This document shows positions 56,159 through 64,000 of a DNA stretch of 64,000 nucleotides, one piece after another (positions within the stretch are counted from its first letter, which is position 1; each line of letters opens with the position of its first letter). A program made the position numbers and the translations under genes. The stretch spans positions 46,910,243 through 46,974,242 of the forward strand of contig OX419761.1 in assembly GCA_948567375.1 (NCBI GenBank), written 5' to 3'. This stretch comes from Lunularia cruciata. Taxonomy: Eukaryota; Streptophyta; Marchantiopsida; Lunulariales; Lunulariaceae. The notes beneath the pieces are model-generated. The model did not search any database, was not told where the DNA came from, and was given only the letters and a program-made list of their open reading frames with translations.

Positions 56159-59100
56159 CTACCTTCTATGGTACATCTTCAACTTATCATGGTTAATCCT
56201 ATCAAAGTGTCTTCCTCCCAACTCCTTGAGATCATAAGTGTAATTTCCCCACACCTTCTCTACTATGAAAGGTCCAAAGTACTTAGGCAAAAACTTCTTT
56301 TGTACTCTCTTGAATCGAATGGAATCAAACAACATTACCCAATCACCTTCTTTGAAAGGCTCCACCTTCTTCTTGCCTTGCCTCTTGTCATAGCTCTCCT
56401 TTTGTTTCCTTTGGGCTTGCTCCACTCGAACCATAGCAACTGCTCTTGCCTCTTCCAACTCCATGAGTTGATCCTTCCTTGACTTCTCTGCATCACTTCC
56501 TTGTGCTTTCTTCAATCTCCTATGAATGCTTTGGAAGGTAGGAAGATCAAAGTGAATAGGTAAGGTAGACTCAATACCATACACCAATTGGAATGGAGAA
56601 TATCCAGTGGAAGTCTTCATGGTTGTCCTATACTCCCACAAAACTGCATGAATCCTCTTGTCCCAATGATGTTTAGCCCCCTCCATTTCTGCATCTTTGG
56701 CCAACATCATGCACAAGGTCTGATTGGTTCTCTCTGCCAAGCCATTGGAATTTGGCTTATAGGATGTAGTTACTCGATGTGTGATAGAGAAATGTCGTAG
56801 CATGGCTGTAGTAATGCTTCCTGTAAACTCTCCTCCTCTATCAGAAACCAACTCCAAAGGGCATCCAAACCTAGTGATAATGCGTTCATAAAGAAATCTA
56901 CCCACTTCATCTTCATTCTTGTCCCTCAATGGTCTAGCCTCAACCCACTTGGTAAGGTAATCAGTAACTACCACAATGTACCGATTGTTCCTTGGGGTTC
57001 TATTGAGAGGTCCTACAAAATCAATTCCCCACTTCTCAAAGGGTCCTAGCAATGGAATTGATCTAAGTGGTGGAGTGGATGTAGACTTTCTAGCAAAAGC
57101 TTGACAAACATGACAAGTTTTGCAATAATCAAGACAATCCTTGAAAATCCCTCTCCAATGGTAACCTGCATCTAGAATCTTGAAAGCAGTCACCTTTCCT
57201 GCAAAGTGTCCTCCACATACTAAACCTTCATGAAACTCCTTTATGAGTAGGATAGACTCTTCCTTACCCACTGCTCTTCGAAGTAGACCATCTGCTCCTT
57301 GGTGAAAAAGAATATCATCCACCATTGTGTAAGGTCTAGATCTTGCTGCAAGGGCCTTCCTCTCCCTAGCATGCATCCCTTCGGGATAGTTACCTCTTGT
57401 CACAAAATCCAAAATCTCCTTGTACTCCATTGGAACCTCTTGAGTGACTGAGATTGTCATGAGCTCCTCATCCGGGAAGGAATCATCTACTGGCTCATCT
57501 CCATCATGATCATAGGCTCTAGATAACAAATCAGCATTTGCATGTTTCTTTCCTGGCCTATCCTCAATTGTGTAGTCATACTCAGACAAGAGAATCATCC
57601 ACCTTGCTAGTCTCCCTTCAACATTAGGCTTGTTGAAGATGTACTTCAAAGCCTTGTGATCCGTGACAATTGTGGCTTTCCCTCCAATCAAGTACTGTCT
57701 AAACTTCTTGAGACCAAAGATCACTGCCAACCCTTCTCTCTCTGTGACAGAGTAGTTCTTCTCTGCTGAAACCATCTGCCTACTAGCATAAGCTATTGGA
57801 TGATCATGCCCATCTTGGTCTAATTGACTAAGAGTGCATCCTATAGCTACATTAGAAGCATCAGTGTAGAGGATGAAAGGCTTACTCCAATCAGGTTTAG
57901 CAAGAATTGGAGCTACAACAAGGGATTGCTTGAGCTCCTCAAAAGCTTTGAGAGCCTCCTTGTCTTCCAAAATCACCATGTAATCTACACCCTTCTTCAT
58001 GTAGATGGTCAATGCATAAGCCTTGTTGGAAAATGAGAAGATGAACCTCCTATAGTACCCAACCATTCCCAAGAATTGGCGTAACTTTGTCAAGCTTGAA
58101 GGGAATGGAAGGTTTGAGATTTTCCTCACCTTCTCAGGATCAACTGCTATTCCATCCTTGGAGATGATGTGCCCCAAAAGTAGACCTTCTTCACATCCAA
58201 AAATGCACTTCTCTGGGTTGAGTGATGCATTTGCCTCATCCAAGCGTTGCAAGACTTTGATTAGGTGCTCAAAGTGCTCCTCCTTGCTCCCATAGACACA
58301 AAAGTCATCAATGAAATCTCTCACAAATTTCCCAATGAAAGGTTCAAATACCTTGTTCATGAACCGTTGGAATGTGGCTGGAGCATTGCAAAGCCCAAAA
58401 GGCATGACCTTGAAAGCGTAAGTTCCCCAAGGTGTGGTGAATGTGGTGAGTTGTTGATGCTCTGGTGCAATCTTGATTTGGTTATATCCACTATAACCAT
58501 CTCCAAAACTGTACCTCTCATGACCTGCAACCTCCTCCAAGATCTCATCAATGAATGGCAATGGGTAGTAGTCCTTCTTGGTAACAGCATTGAGCTTCTT
58601 GTAATCCACACATACCCGAAGCTTGCCATTCTTTTTCTTCACAATGACAATTGGAGACACCCATTCTGAATTCTCCACCTCAAAGATAAATCCAGCCTCC
58701 TTGAGCTTATCAATCTCCTCCTTCACAACCAAAGATATTGGTGGGCTAATGCGACGTTGCTTTTGGCGGATTGGTCTTGCATGTGACTCCACCTCTATCT
58801 TGTGCTCCTCCAAGGTGACTTCCTTCAAATCCTTGTAACTAAAAGCAAACACATGGATGAACTTGCGGAAAATCTCCTCAAATCTCACCTTCTCCTCCTT
58901 GGTAACATTTGGGCCATACTTGAGGGTAGATAACCTTCTCTCTACCTCCTCAAGTGTCAATGGTGATTTATCTGGGTCCTTCAAAACCTCTGGCTTAGGT
59001 GCAAAATCCATAGCACACAAGGGATACACATCTGAATCAGATTCAGATTCATCTTCCTCCGTGGAAGTCTCCTCTTCCATGCTTGTGTCCACACCTGAAG

Positions 59101-60985
59101 CTCCTTCTTCAGAATCTGATTCCCAATAATTAGAAGATGGGGTATCTGAATGTGAAGTGTTGGTGGTGTTAGTCACAGGAACAATGACTCTATGGTTTGA
59201 TGGCCCAATCCTCAAGTACCCTTTGTGCCATCGATCAGTTGTGCGTGCTGCTCTCAACCATGGCCTCCCAAGAAGTAAGTCATAGCTTGAATCCTTCAAG
59301 ACTTGGAAAGTCATGAGATTTTGAACTCCCATAACTGAAACTACCACCTTATCCATCACCCCTACTGGTCGAACTTGTTGCTTGTTTGCCATGCTCACCA
59401 CAAATGTTGAAGGTCTTGAGGGTATCATACCCAACTTCTTCATCAACCTTTCTGACATGGCATTCACTGCTGATCCTCCATCAACCAATGCATCCTTGAT
59501 GTTGTGACCATTCACTCTCACATCAATCTTGGAGGCATATTCACAAGCCTCCCATGGTGCTGGCTTGGCATCCACCACCCCCATTGATACTGGAACTTTT
59601 GCCTTCTTCTTCTTTTTGCTCCTTGTAGAACTCAAACCACCTCTAAGCTCCTTTCTCAAGGTAGGGTTCAAAGCAATTAATTGGCCCACTGTGATGTTAG
59701 CCTTGTGACTACCAACATCCTCCAACACATTGTAGTTCCATTGTTGCTTTGAGATCAAGAAGTCCTCCATCCCCAACTTCTTCCTTGGAGTCTTTGTTGT
59801 TGATGGTGTTGAGGTGCGAGTGCTCCTAGTAGACATAGGAGTATCCTTGCTTGAAGTAAATCCTTGAGAAGAGTGAACATCCTTTGCAAAACGAGCTCTC
59901 TTCTTCTCTTGTGCCAAAAGCTCCAAATTAAGACCCTTGGAGTTTGAGCACTCTCCCTTCTCATACTTGCTCTCAACCACATCTATGGATGCTATCCCCT
60001 TACCTTTGTTGGGATTAGGAGCCACTTGGGTTTCACTACCTCCCTCTTTCCCTCTATTGGCTCCCTCATAACCCCTTCCTCCATGGTAAGTGGAATTTGG
60101 GCAATTCCTTTGGATATGGCCTCTTCCTCCACAACCAAAACAATTTCTATCATTGAAATTGTTGGCTGGTTGGCCTCCTCTATATGGATAGTTTCCATAA
60201 CTCCTAGGTCCTCTCCCTACATTCTGATCCACCTCTCTCTTCTCCCATAGTTGCACCACATTGATCTTGAGATCCGCAAGTTGTTCTGTGATGGTTTGGA
60301 GTGGATCTTTTGGTGGAGGTGCAAGAATTGGAGCAACTACTACTTGTGGTGCAACCCTTGTCACCAAAGTATCAGAAGTTCCACCATACTTGTAGCCTTG
60401 AGGAGGATGCACAACCTCCTTCACCACCAAATCACTCTCATCCCCTTCCAAACTCTCCTCCATACGAATTGCGATCTTGATAGCTTCAACCTTGGAAGAA
60501 GGTTTCTCATATCTCACCTTGCTTCTAATTTGTGGTCTCAATCCTCCCACAAAATTCTTGGTGAGCATGGCCCCTATGCCAATCATTGTAGTCTCCACAT
60601 CATCCCCACCCTTCCTCAACACTATGCGAAATCTGGACTCCAACTTTTCCACTCTTTCCACATAGACCCTCACTTTCTCTCCATCTCCTTGCTTGAGAAA
60701 TGTAACCTCACTCATCAATCTCTCATAACTCTCATCAGGAAGAAAGTTCTCAATGAGTGCTGAAGTCAAAGTCTCCCAAGACTCCTCTTCCCCCTCTCTC
60801 CTCTCTCTCTTTTGGTATTCTGACTCATACCATGTAAGTGCTGCATCCTCAAAGAAATCTGGTAATAATGAGGCCCACTCATTCTTCCTCCTCTCATTGT
60901 TTCCTATGCAAGCTCTCTTGAAGTCTCTCACAAAGGCCTCCACATCTTCTCCATCCTTGCCAAAGAAAACCGGAAGTTTCCCCAT
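56159..60985 (-). CDS. gag-pol: A6 gag-pol polyprotein, 1608 aa, intact
   Basis: One open frame encodes all core proteins. Gag capsid spans residues ~10-180; the CCHC knuckle CFGCGGRGHIQRNC is 282-295. Protease has the active-site run LVDGGSA (Asp502; DGG instead of DSG or DTG) and LLLGRPWL near 570. A Ser/Glu/Asp-rich linker is ~620-655. RT runs ~750-960, with VCVDYKKLN, GDGYSGYNQIKI and the catalytic FIDDF (Asp893, Asp894). RNase H runs ~1035-1155 (Asp1042, Glu1082/1084, Asp1109, Asp1152). Integrase has an HHCC finger (His1252, His1260, Cys1291, Cys1294) and a D-59-D-35-E triad (Asp1322, Asp1382, Glu1418). The C-terminus (GDWVMLFDS, FGPFIVEKV) lacks a chromodomain. Start MGKLPVFFG is shared with A2. 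How Gag is made in excess over Pol from one frame is not evident. Confidence 0.96.
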   Translation of the reverse strand: MGKLPVFFGKDGEDVEAFVRDFKRACIGNNERRKNEWASLLPDFFEDAALTWYESEYQKRERREGEEESWETLTSALIENFLPDESYERLMSEVTFLKQGDGEKVRVYVERVEKLESRFRIVLRKGGDDVETTMIGIGAMLTKNFVGGLRPQIRSKVRYEKPSSKVEAIKIAIRMEESLEGDESDLVVKEVVHPPQGYKYGGTSDTLVTRVAPQVVVAPILAPPPKDPLQTITEQLADLKINVVQLWEKREVDQNVGRGPRSYGNYPYRGGQPANNFNDRNCFGCGGRGHIQRNCPNSTYHGGRGYEGANRGKEGGSETQVAPNPNKGKGIASIDVVESKYEKGECSNSKGLNLELLAQEKKRARFAKDVHSSQGFTSSKDTPMSTRSTRTSTPSTTKTPRKKLGMEDFLISKQQWNYNVLEDVGSHKANITVGQLIALNPTLRKELRGGLSSTRSKKKKKAKVPVSMGVVDAKPAPWEACEYASKIDVRVNGHNIKDALVDGGSAVNAMSERLMKKLGMIPSRPSTFVVSMANKQQVRPVGVMDKVVVSVMGVQNLMTFQVLKDSSYDLLLGRPWLRAARTTDRWHKGYLRIGPSNHRVIVPVTNTTNTSHSDTPSSNYWESDSEEGASGVDTSMEEETSTEEDESESDSDVYPLCAMDFAPKPEVLKDPDKSPLTLEEVERRLSTLKYGPNVTKEEKVRFEEIFRKFIHVFAFSYKDLKEVTLEEHKIEVESHARPIRQKQRRISPPISLVVKEEIDKLKEAGFIFEVENSEWVSPIVIVKKKNGKLRVCVDYKKLNAVTKKDYYPLPFIDEILEEVAGHERYSFGDGYSGYNQIKIAPEHQQLTTFTTPWGTYAFKVMPFGLCNAPATFQRFMNKVFEPFIGKFVRDFIDDFCVYGSKEEHFEHLIKVLQRLDEANASLNPEKCIFGCEEGLLLGHIISKDGIAVDPEKVRKISNLPFPSSLTKLRQFLGMVGYYRRFIFSFSNKAYALTIYMKKGVDYMVILEDKEALKAFEELKQSLVVAPILAKPDWSKPFILYTDASNVAIGCTLSQLDQDGHDHPIAYASRQMVSAEKNYSVTEREGLAVIFGLKKFRQYLIGGKATIVTDHKALKYIFNKPNVEGRLARWMILLSEYDYTIEDRPGKKHANADLLSRAYDHDGDEPVDDSFPDEELMTISVTQEVPMEYKEILDFVTRGNYPEGMHARERKALAARSRPYTMVDDILFHQGADGLLRRAVGKEESILLIKEFHEGLVCGGHFAGKVTAFKILDAGYHWRGIFKDCLDYCKTCHVCQAFARKSTSTPPLRSIPLLGPFEKWGIDFVGPLNRTPRNNRYIVVVTDYLTKWVEARPLRDKNEDEVGRFLYERIITRFGCPLELVSDRGGEFTGSITTAMLRHFSITHRVTTSYKPNSNGLAERTNQTLCMMLAKDAEMEGAKHHWDKRIHAVLWEYRTTMKTSTGYSPFQLVYGIESTLPIHFDLPTFQSIHRRLKKAQGSDAEKSRKDQLMELEEARAVAMVRVEQAQRKQKESYDKRQGKKKVEPFKEGDWVMLFDSIRFKRVQKKFLPKYFGPFIVEKVWGNYTYDLKELGGRHFDRINHDKLKMYHRR

Positions 60986-61220
60986 CTTAACCCCTCACTA
61001 TCTTTCTTTTCTCTTAATTTTTTTTTTCTCTTTTCTTTTCTCTCACTCTATTACTAATAGAGTATATACATGACTAACACCATCTGAGAATAATCCACTC
61101 TAGGGAACACAAAAGGTTCAGGTTGCTCCAAGATTTCTATAGCAACATCAAATCCTAGAGTGCATATTAATCTAACTCTCATGGATAATTTATCCATAAG
61201 TTGAAAGATTATCTCCATCA
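60986..61220 (-). other. Spacer between the upstream ORF and gag-pol in A6
   Basis: 235 bp. Just before the gag ATG (61005-61040) lies an A/G-rich run in element sense, GAAAAAAAAAATTAAGAGAA-like. A2 has the same spacer with a shorter A run. No frame. Confidence 0.8.
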
Positions 61221-61694
61221 CTAATCTTGAGAACTAGCTGATGAAGGTGGTAGTATTTCTGTAGCTGTACTAAGACTCTCTCCAAGATCCTTCACCAAAG
61301 TTTCCAAAAGTGCTTTTACTCCACTACACTCATGTCCTTTTGGAAGTCCTTCAACTCCACAAACCTCACACAACTCCTTGGTCTTAGATCTTCTCCCTCC
61401 CAATCTTGGTGAAGAAGGTCCAACATGCAAACCCAAGTCAAGTAAGCCTCTCCTTTCCCTCAATCTCTTGCTCTCAAAGGTTAATGGACATGAACTTGCC
61501 TTATGTCCCTTCTCTCCACATAGAAAGCACTTAGACTCACTCTTTCCTCCAAGTGGTGTAGGTTTTTGGATCCTCTCAACACTCTCTTCAAATTCTATTG
61601 TAAACTCTCTTTTCCTCAAATCCACCCCTACAATCACCTCAAACCCTTGGGGAACCTTGCATAATCTCAATTTCCACTCTTGATGACCCTCCAT
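61221..61694 (-). CDS. Upstream zinc-knuckle ORF of A6
   Basis: 157 codons from the ATG at 61692-61694 (MEGHQEWK) to TAG/TGA-type stop at 61221. First knuckle CFLCGEKGHKASSC at residues ~57-70, second Cys/His cluster CEVCGVEGLPKGHEC at ~111-125. The N-terminal 50 residues are mixed hydrophobic and acidic (GFEVIVGVDLRKREFTIEFEE), the middle basic (RLRERRGLL, LGGRRSKTK), the C-terminus leucine-rich then Ser/Pro. In A6 one extra T upstream opens the frame eight codons further, to a GTG, but A2 and A3 have a stop there, so the ATG is preferred. Likely nucleic-acid binding. It resembles the zinc knuckles of plant LINE ORF1 proteins as much as LTR gag; origin unproven. Confidence 0.72.
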   Translation of the reverse strand: MEGHQEWKLRLCKVPQGFEVIVGVDLRKREFTIEFEESVERIQKPTPLGGKSESKCFLCGEKGHKASSCPLTFESKRLRERRGLLDLGLHVGPSSPRLGGRRSKTKELCEVCGVEGLPKGHECSGVKALLETLVKDLGESLSTATEILPPSSASSQD

Positions 61695-62532
61695 GTTCCC
61701 AAAGATGAATCTAAACACTCAAACATGCTTTTTGTTGATCTCAAACTTCTCATGCATGAGATCTCCACTCTGCAGAATTGACCCTTCCTCACAATGTCAC
61801 TCAAATCTCCCAACGAATATGTTACAGTCCTCTGAAATTTTCCACACTTGATCAGAACTCCAGGGCGTCCCTCCCTGCAAAATTTTAGATCTTTTCATCG
61901 AGCCATTTGGCCTAGACACCTTTCTATTCAGCACCCATATTTCAGATTTGGTCTGAAAACCACCCCCCTCACTTCAAAAACTCATAACGCACTGCGAAAA
62001 ACTAATCTCTCTCTAATTTTTGTGGCACCAGGTAGGATACAATGCACTAAATTTTCTTGGAAATTTTCAGGACAATTCACTAAAAATTGAAGAAATGGCG
62101 GACTCTGTACAATTTTCCAGAGAGCATGCAGTTGCGGGAGCACTTTACCCTATCAACTTTCAAAAATTCTAGCCCAGTGCGCATAGAAGCTCTCTCAATA
62201 ATTTGAAGTGTGCTAACTGAAAGATAACCCAAGCTATCATGTGTAGAAATCTCAAGACCAGATCTCAAACTTGAGATTTTGCCCAAAATCACCTTAATCC
62301 CCAAAATCTGCAATCCACCTCACACAATCTCTCCAATTCCTCTCATGTGTACAAGATGTACAAAATCACCTCAAAGACATCATAATGAACTACAGGGTAT
62401 ACAAATGGATCTTGGTTCTCTAACATAAGTTCAGCCCTCTCCTCTCCTAATGTTCTCTCCAAGTGAGCTCTCATAGCCTCCTTCTGCCTAATGTAGAATT
62501 GGACGCGGAACATTATCTTGCCTTCTAGAGAG
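61695..62532 (-). other. Untranslated leader of A6
   Basis: 838 bp between primer site and the zinc-knuckle ORF. Short frames only. Conserved in A3 along its length and in A2 from about 25351. Confidence 0.85.
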
Positions 62533-62550
62533 GTCCCGGCAACGGAACCA
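62533..62550 (-). other. Primer binding site of A6
   Basis: In element sense TGGTTCCGTTGCCGGGAC, starting four bases inside the 5' LTR (after TTTT). It matches the Athila/Tat-type tRNA-Asp complement except at bases 4, 5 and 17. Either a variant tRNA is used or pairing is imperfect. It is not the initiator-Met site seen in D. Confidence 0.78.
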
Positions 62551-62554
62551 AAAA

Positions 62555-63246
62555 TGTGAGCCGGCCTGTCTCTCACTCAGGATGAACCTCTGATGGCTAT
62601 TATGGTAGCGCACCATGGACTAAGAAGGCAAGGAACCCCAACTCCATCATACTCCTCCAAGGCTAACACTCCAAGACTCAAGACATTGCTCACTAGAGAA
62701 CTCAATGAGAGAGAGATAGTTGCAAATGAAAGGATGATGAGTACCTCCTCACTCCTTGTTTATATACTTGTGAAATAGTTACGTACCAAAGTTACTAATT
62801 ACCGTAGTAACTCAAGTTACTAGACTAAAAGTCAAGTAAAGTCAAAAAGTAGAAAGGACTATCCATTCACATGGGCATATTCCCCTAAGCATGTGGTCTT
62901 ATCTTGACCCAACCACTAAAGCAAGGATTCCTTCACATGGGCTATCCTTGGACTAAAGAAGAATCCAAAACAAAAAGGCTTGCGGGCCCAAGAGTTCTCA
63001 ACTCTTTCCCCAAAGCCAAACACCTAGGAATAATACCAAGTCAACACACTAAAATCCAAAATAGTGGTGCTCATCTTTTCTACTTCCTCTAAAGTAAGGT
63101 CCCATCTATCTTAGCTATGACTAACTTAAGCTAACCATGACTAATATAGAACCATCCTTTATCTCTATATAAATAATATCTCTTAAGTACTTGTAATACC
63201 AAGCTAAATATCACAATACCACACACATGCACAAATGGGTGTTACA
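62555..63246 (-). repeat. A6 5' LTR
   Basis: 692 bp, reading identical to the 3' LTR. The element-sense start is at 63246. It drives transcription of the genomic RNA. Confidence 0.96.
62758..62767 (-). promoter_or_regulatory. TATA box in the A6 5' LTR
   Basis: In element sense GTATATAAAC within CAAGTATATAAACAAGG, about 480 bases from the LTR start. It is retained in every full-length A LTR in the window. Transcription would be expected to start some 30 bases on, near GTACTCATCATCC, leaving about 170 bases of R-U5. A second AT-rich run, TTATATAGAGATAAAGG near 63160-63180, is too close to the LTR start to be the main promoter. Confidence 0.7.
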
Positions 63247-63906
63247 GGTCAAACCTTGTTACTCACAATCTAGTAATGTGGGCAAATTTTGCCAAAACAA
63301 TGACCAAAATCTATTATAAACTAGCAAGCCTCACGCCAACAAGTTGGCTTGCTGGCTCTTTTAGGTATTCATAGCCTCTCATAGCCCACACCTCTATGCC
63401 TCAAAGCCTTGAAATGCCAAATGAGGCCTTTGTTCTTACCACTTTGAACCTATTCCAAATCTGGTGAAACTCCTCCAACTTGAGCCAAAATCTGCCACTT
63501 CAAACCCTATCCAAATCTGGCCAAAATCTGACATAAACTCTAGCAAAAATCTGACATAAAATCTGATGTAAATCCCTAAAGTTAGCGGACCACCAAATCC
63601 TCTGCTGAATCTTCATTCAAGCCAAATTGGACAGATAGGATTCTCCAAATTTGTACTTCACAGGGATAGGTTCCTAACTCCACCTTCAATTTCACTTTTT
63701 GAGTTCAACTTGTACCAAATTGGTCATGCTTTCACCTCTTGAATCACAACTATCGCTTGAAAATTGCTTCTCTTTGCTCAAAATTTAGCCACCACTTCTG
63801 CATATGTTTGCCTCATTGCCAACTCTACATGAATTTGAAGACCTTTTGCACACAATCACTCTAAAGAAAACTCTAGACCAAGACCACGATCGAGCTGCCA
63901 ACGATT
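63247..63906 (-). other. C3 leader, right part
   Basis: Continues the C leader interrupted at 55418 and matches C2 at about 46130-46790. It ends where another A LTR starts. The C3 LTR is outside the window or beyond A7. Confidence 0.82.
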
Positions 63907-64000
63907 TGTAACACCCATTTGTGCATGTATGTGCTATTGAGACATTTAGTTTGGTATTATAAGTACTTGAGAGATATTACTTATATAGAGATAAAGGATG
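63907..64000 (+). repeat. A7, start of another family A LTR at the window edge
   Basis: Starts TGTAACACCC at 63907 after GATT and follows the A LTR for 94 bp to the window end. It differs from A6 at several bases (TGCATGTATGTGCTATTGAG), so it is an older copy. Solo or full length cannot be told. Confidence 0.88.

Larger units (their letters stand above)
55419..63246 (-). mobile_element. A6, complete and probably autonomous family A retrotransposon
   Basis: 7828 bp on the minus strand. Order in element sense: 5' LTR (62555-63246), primer site (62533-62550), leader, zinc-knuckle ORF (61221-61694), gag-pol (56159-60985), purine tract, 3' LTR (55419-56110). Both LTRs are 692 bp and read identical. 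The flanks are GGTC on both sides (55415-55418 and 63247-63250). The single gag-pol frame is open end to end. Everything suggests a recent insertion. No chromodomain and no env-like ORF; only about 30 bases separate pol from the purine tract. Confidence 0.96.

Noticed and set aside
60251-60763. 170-codon plus-strand frame opposite gag of A6
   Set aside because: Shadow of the intact gag-pol frame; it lacks motifs and is shorter in A2.
62533-62550. Initiator-Met primer site for family A
   Set aside because: The sequence after TGG (TTCCGTTGCC) does not match TGGTATCAGAGC, which is present only in D.
1-64000. CRISPR-like array or satellite from the many direct repeats
   Set aside because: All long direct repeats resolve into LTRs or element bodies; spacing is irregular and unit lengths are hundreds of bases.

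Overview
The window looks like nuclear DNA of a land plant with a large, repeat-rich, probably heavily methylated genome. I see no ordinary host gene, no rRNA or tRNA gene and no CRISPR array. Almost everything from about 1.6 kb to the end is nested Ty3/gypsy LTR retrotransposon. Many old coding frames are broken by TAG, TAA or TGA where the family has Gln or Arg codons, as expected from long C-to-T decay. The species cannot be told from the sequence; a gymnosperm or fern would fit, but that is a guess.

I separate six families and name them A to F here. Family A has a 692-bp LTR running TGTAACACCC to GGCTCACA. It is the youngest and most frequent, and it has landed in B, C, E and F. One copy, A6 (55419-63246, minus strand), is complete: two LTRs that read identical, a 4-bp target duplication, a primer site, an extra zinc-knuckle ORF upstream, and one uninterrupted 1608-codon gag-protease-RT-RNase H-integrase frame. 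Family B has a very long LTR (3.4-3.8 kb) that itself holds a frame of about 812 codons. Family C carries gag, protease and a cytosine-C5 DNA methyltransferase-like domain. Family E is an RNase H-integrase fragment; nearby is a stray piece with a C4HC3 PHD finger whose flanking sequence suits the end of the same integrase. Family D is a complete but decayed 5.56-kb chromodomain element. F is an older chromodomain element.

Layout: 1-1635 unassigned; 1636-6992 C1 (LTR, gag, protease, methyltransferase); 6993-8807 unassigned; 8808-10084 A1 remnant; 10085-12425 E with a solo A LTR; 12459-12895 PHD fragment; 12896-16683 B1 LTR; 16684-17390 C solo LTR between two copies of a short repeat; 17391-18933 unassigned; 18934-24801 B2 3' LTR and pol; 24802-31739 rearranged A2/A3 copies with an inversion; 31740-33739 B3 LTR-LTR junction; 33740-35978 A4 remnant; 35979-47297 C2 (minus) interrupted by D (36982-42542); 47298-55134 F interrupted by A5; 55135-63906 C3 leader interrupted by A6; 63907-64000 start of A7. 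The insertion order that follows is C3 first, then F into C3, C2 into F and D into C2, with A copies mostly last.

The most interesting inference is that C and E (with the PHD piece) are parts of one retroelement type that carries both a DNA-methylation writer (C5 methyltransferase) and a chromatin reader (PHD finger). Related methyltransferase captures by retrotransposons are known from charophyte algae and dinoflagellates. Also notable are the ORF-bearing LTR of family B, the extra upstream ORF of family A, and the 4-bp GNNC-like target sites of family A.
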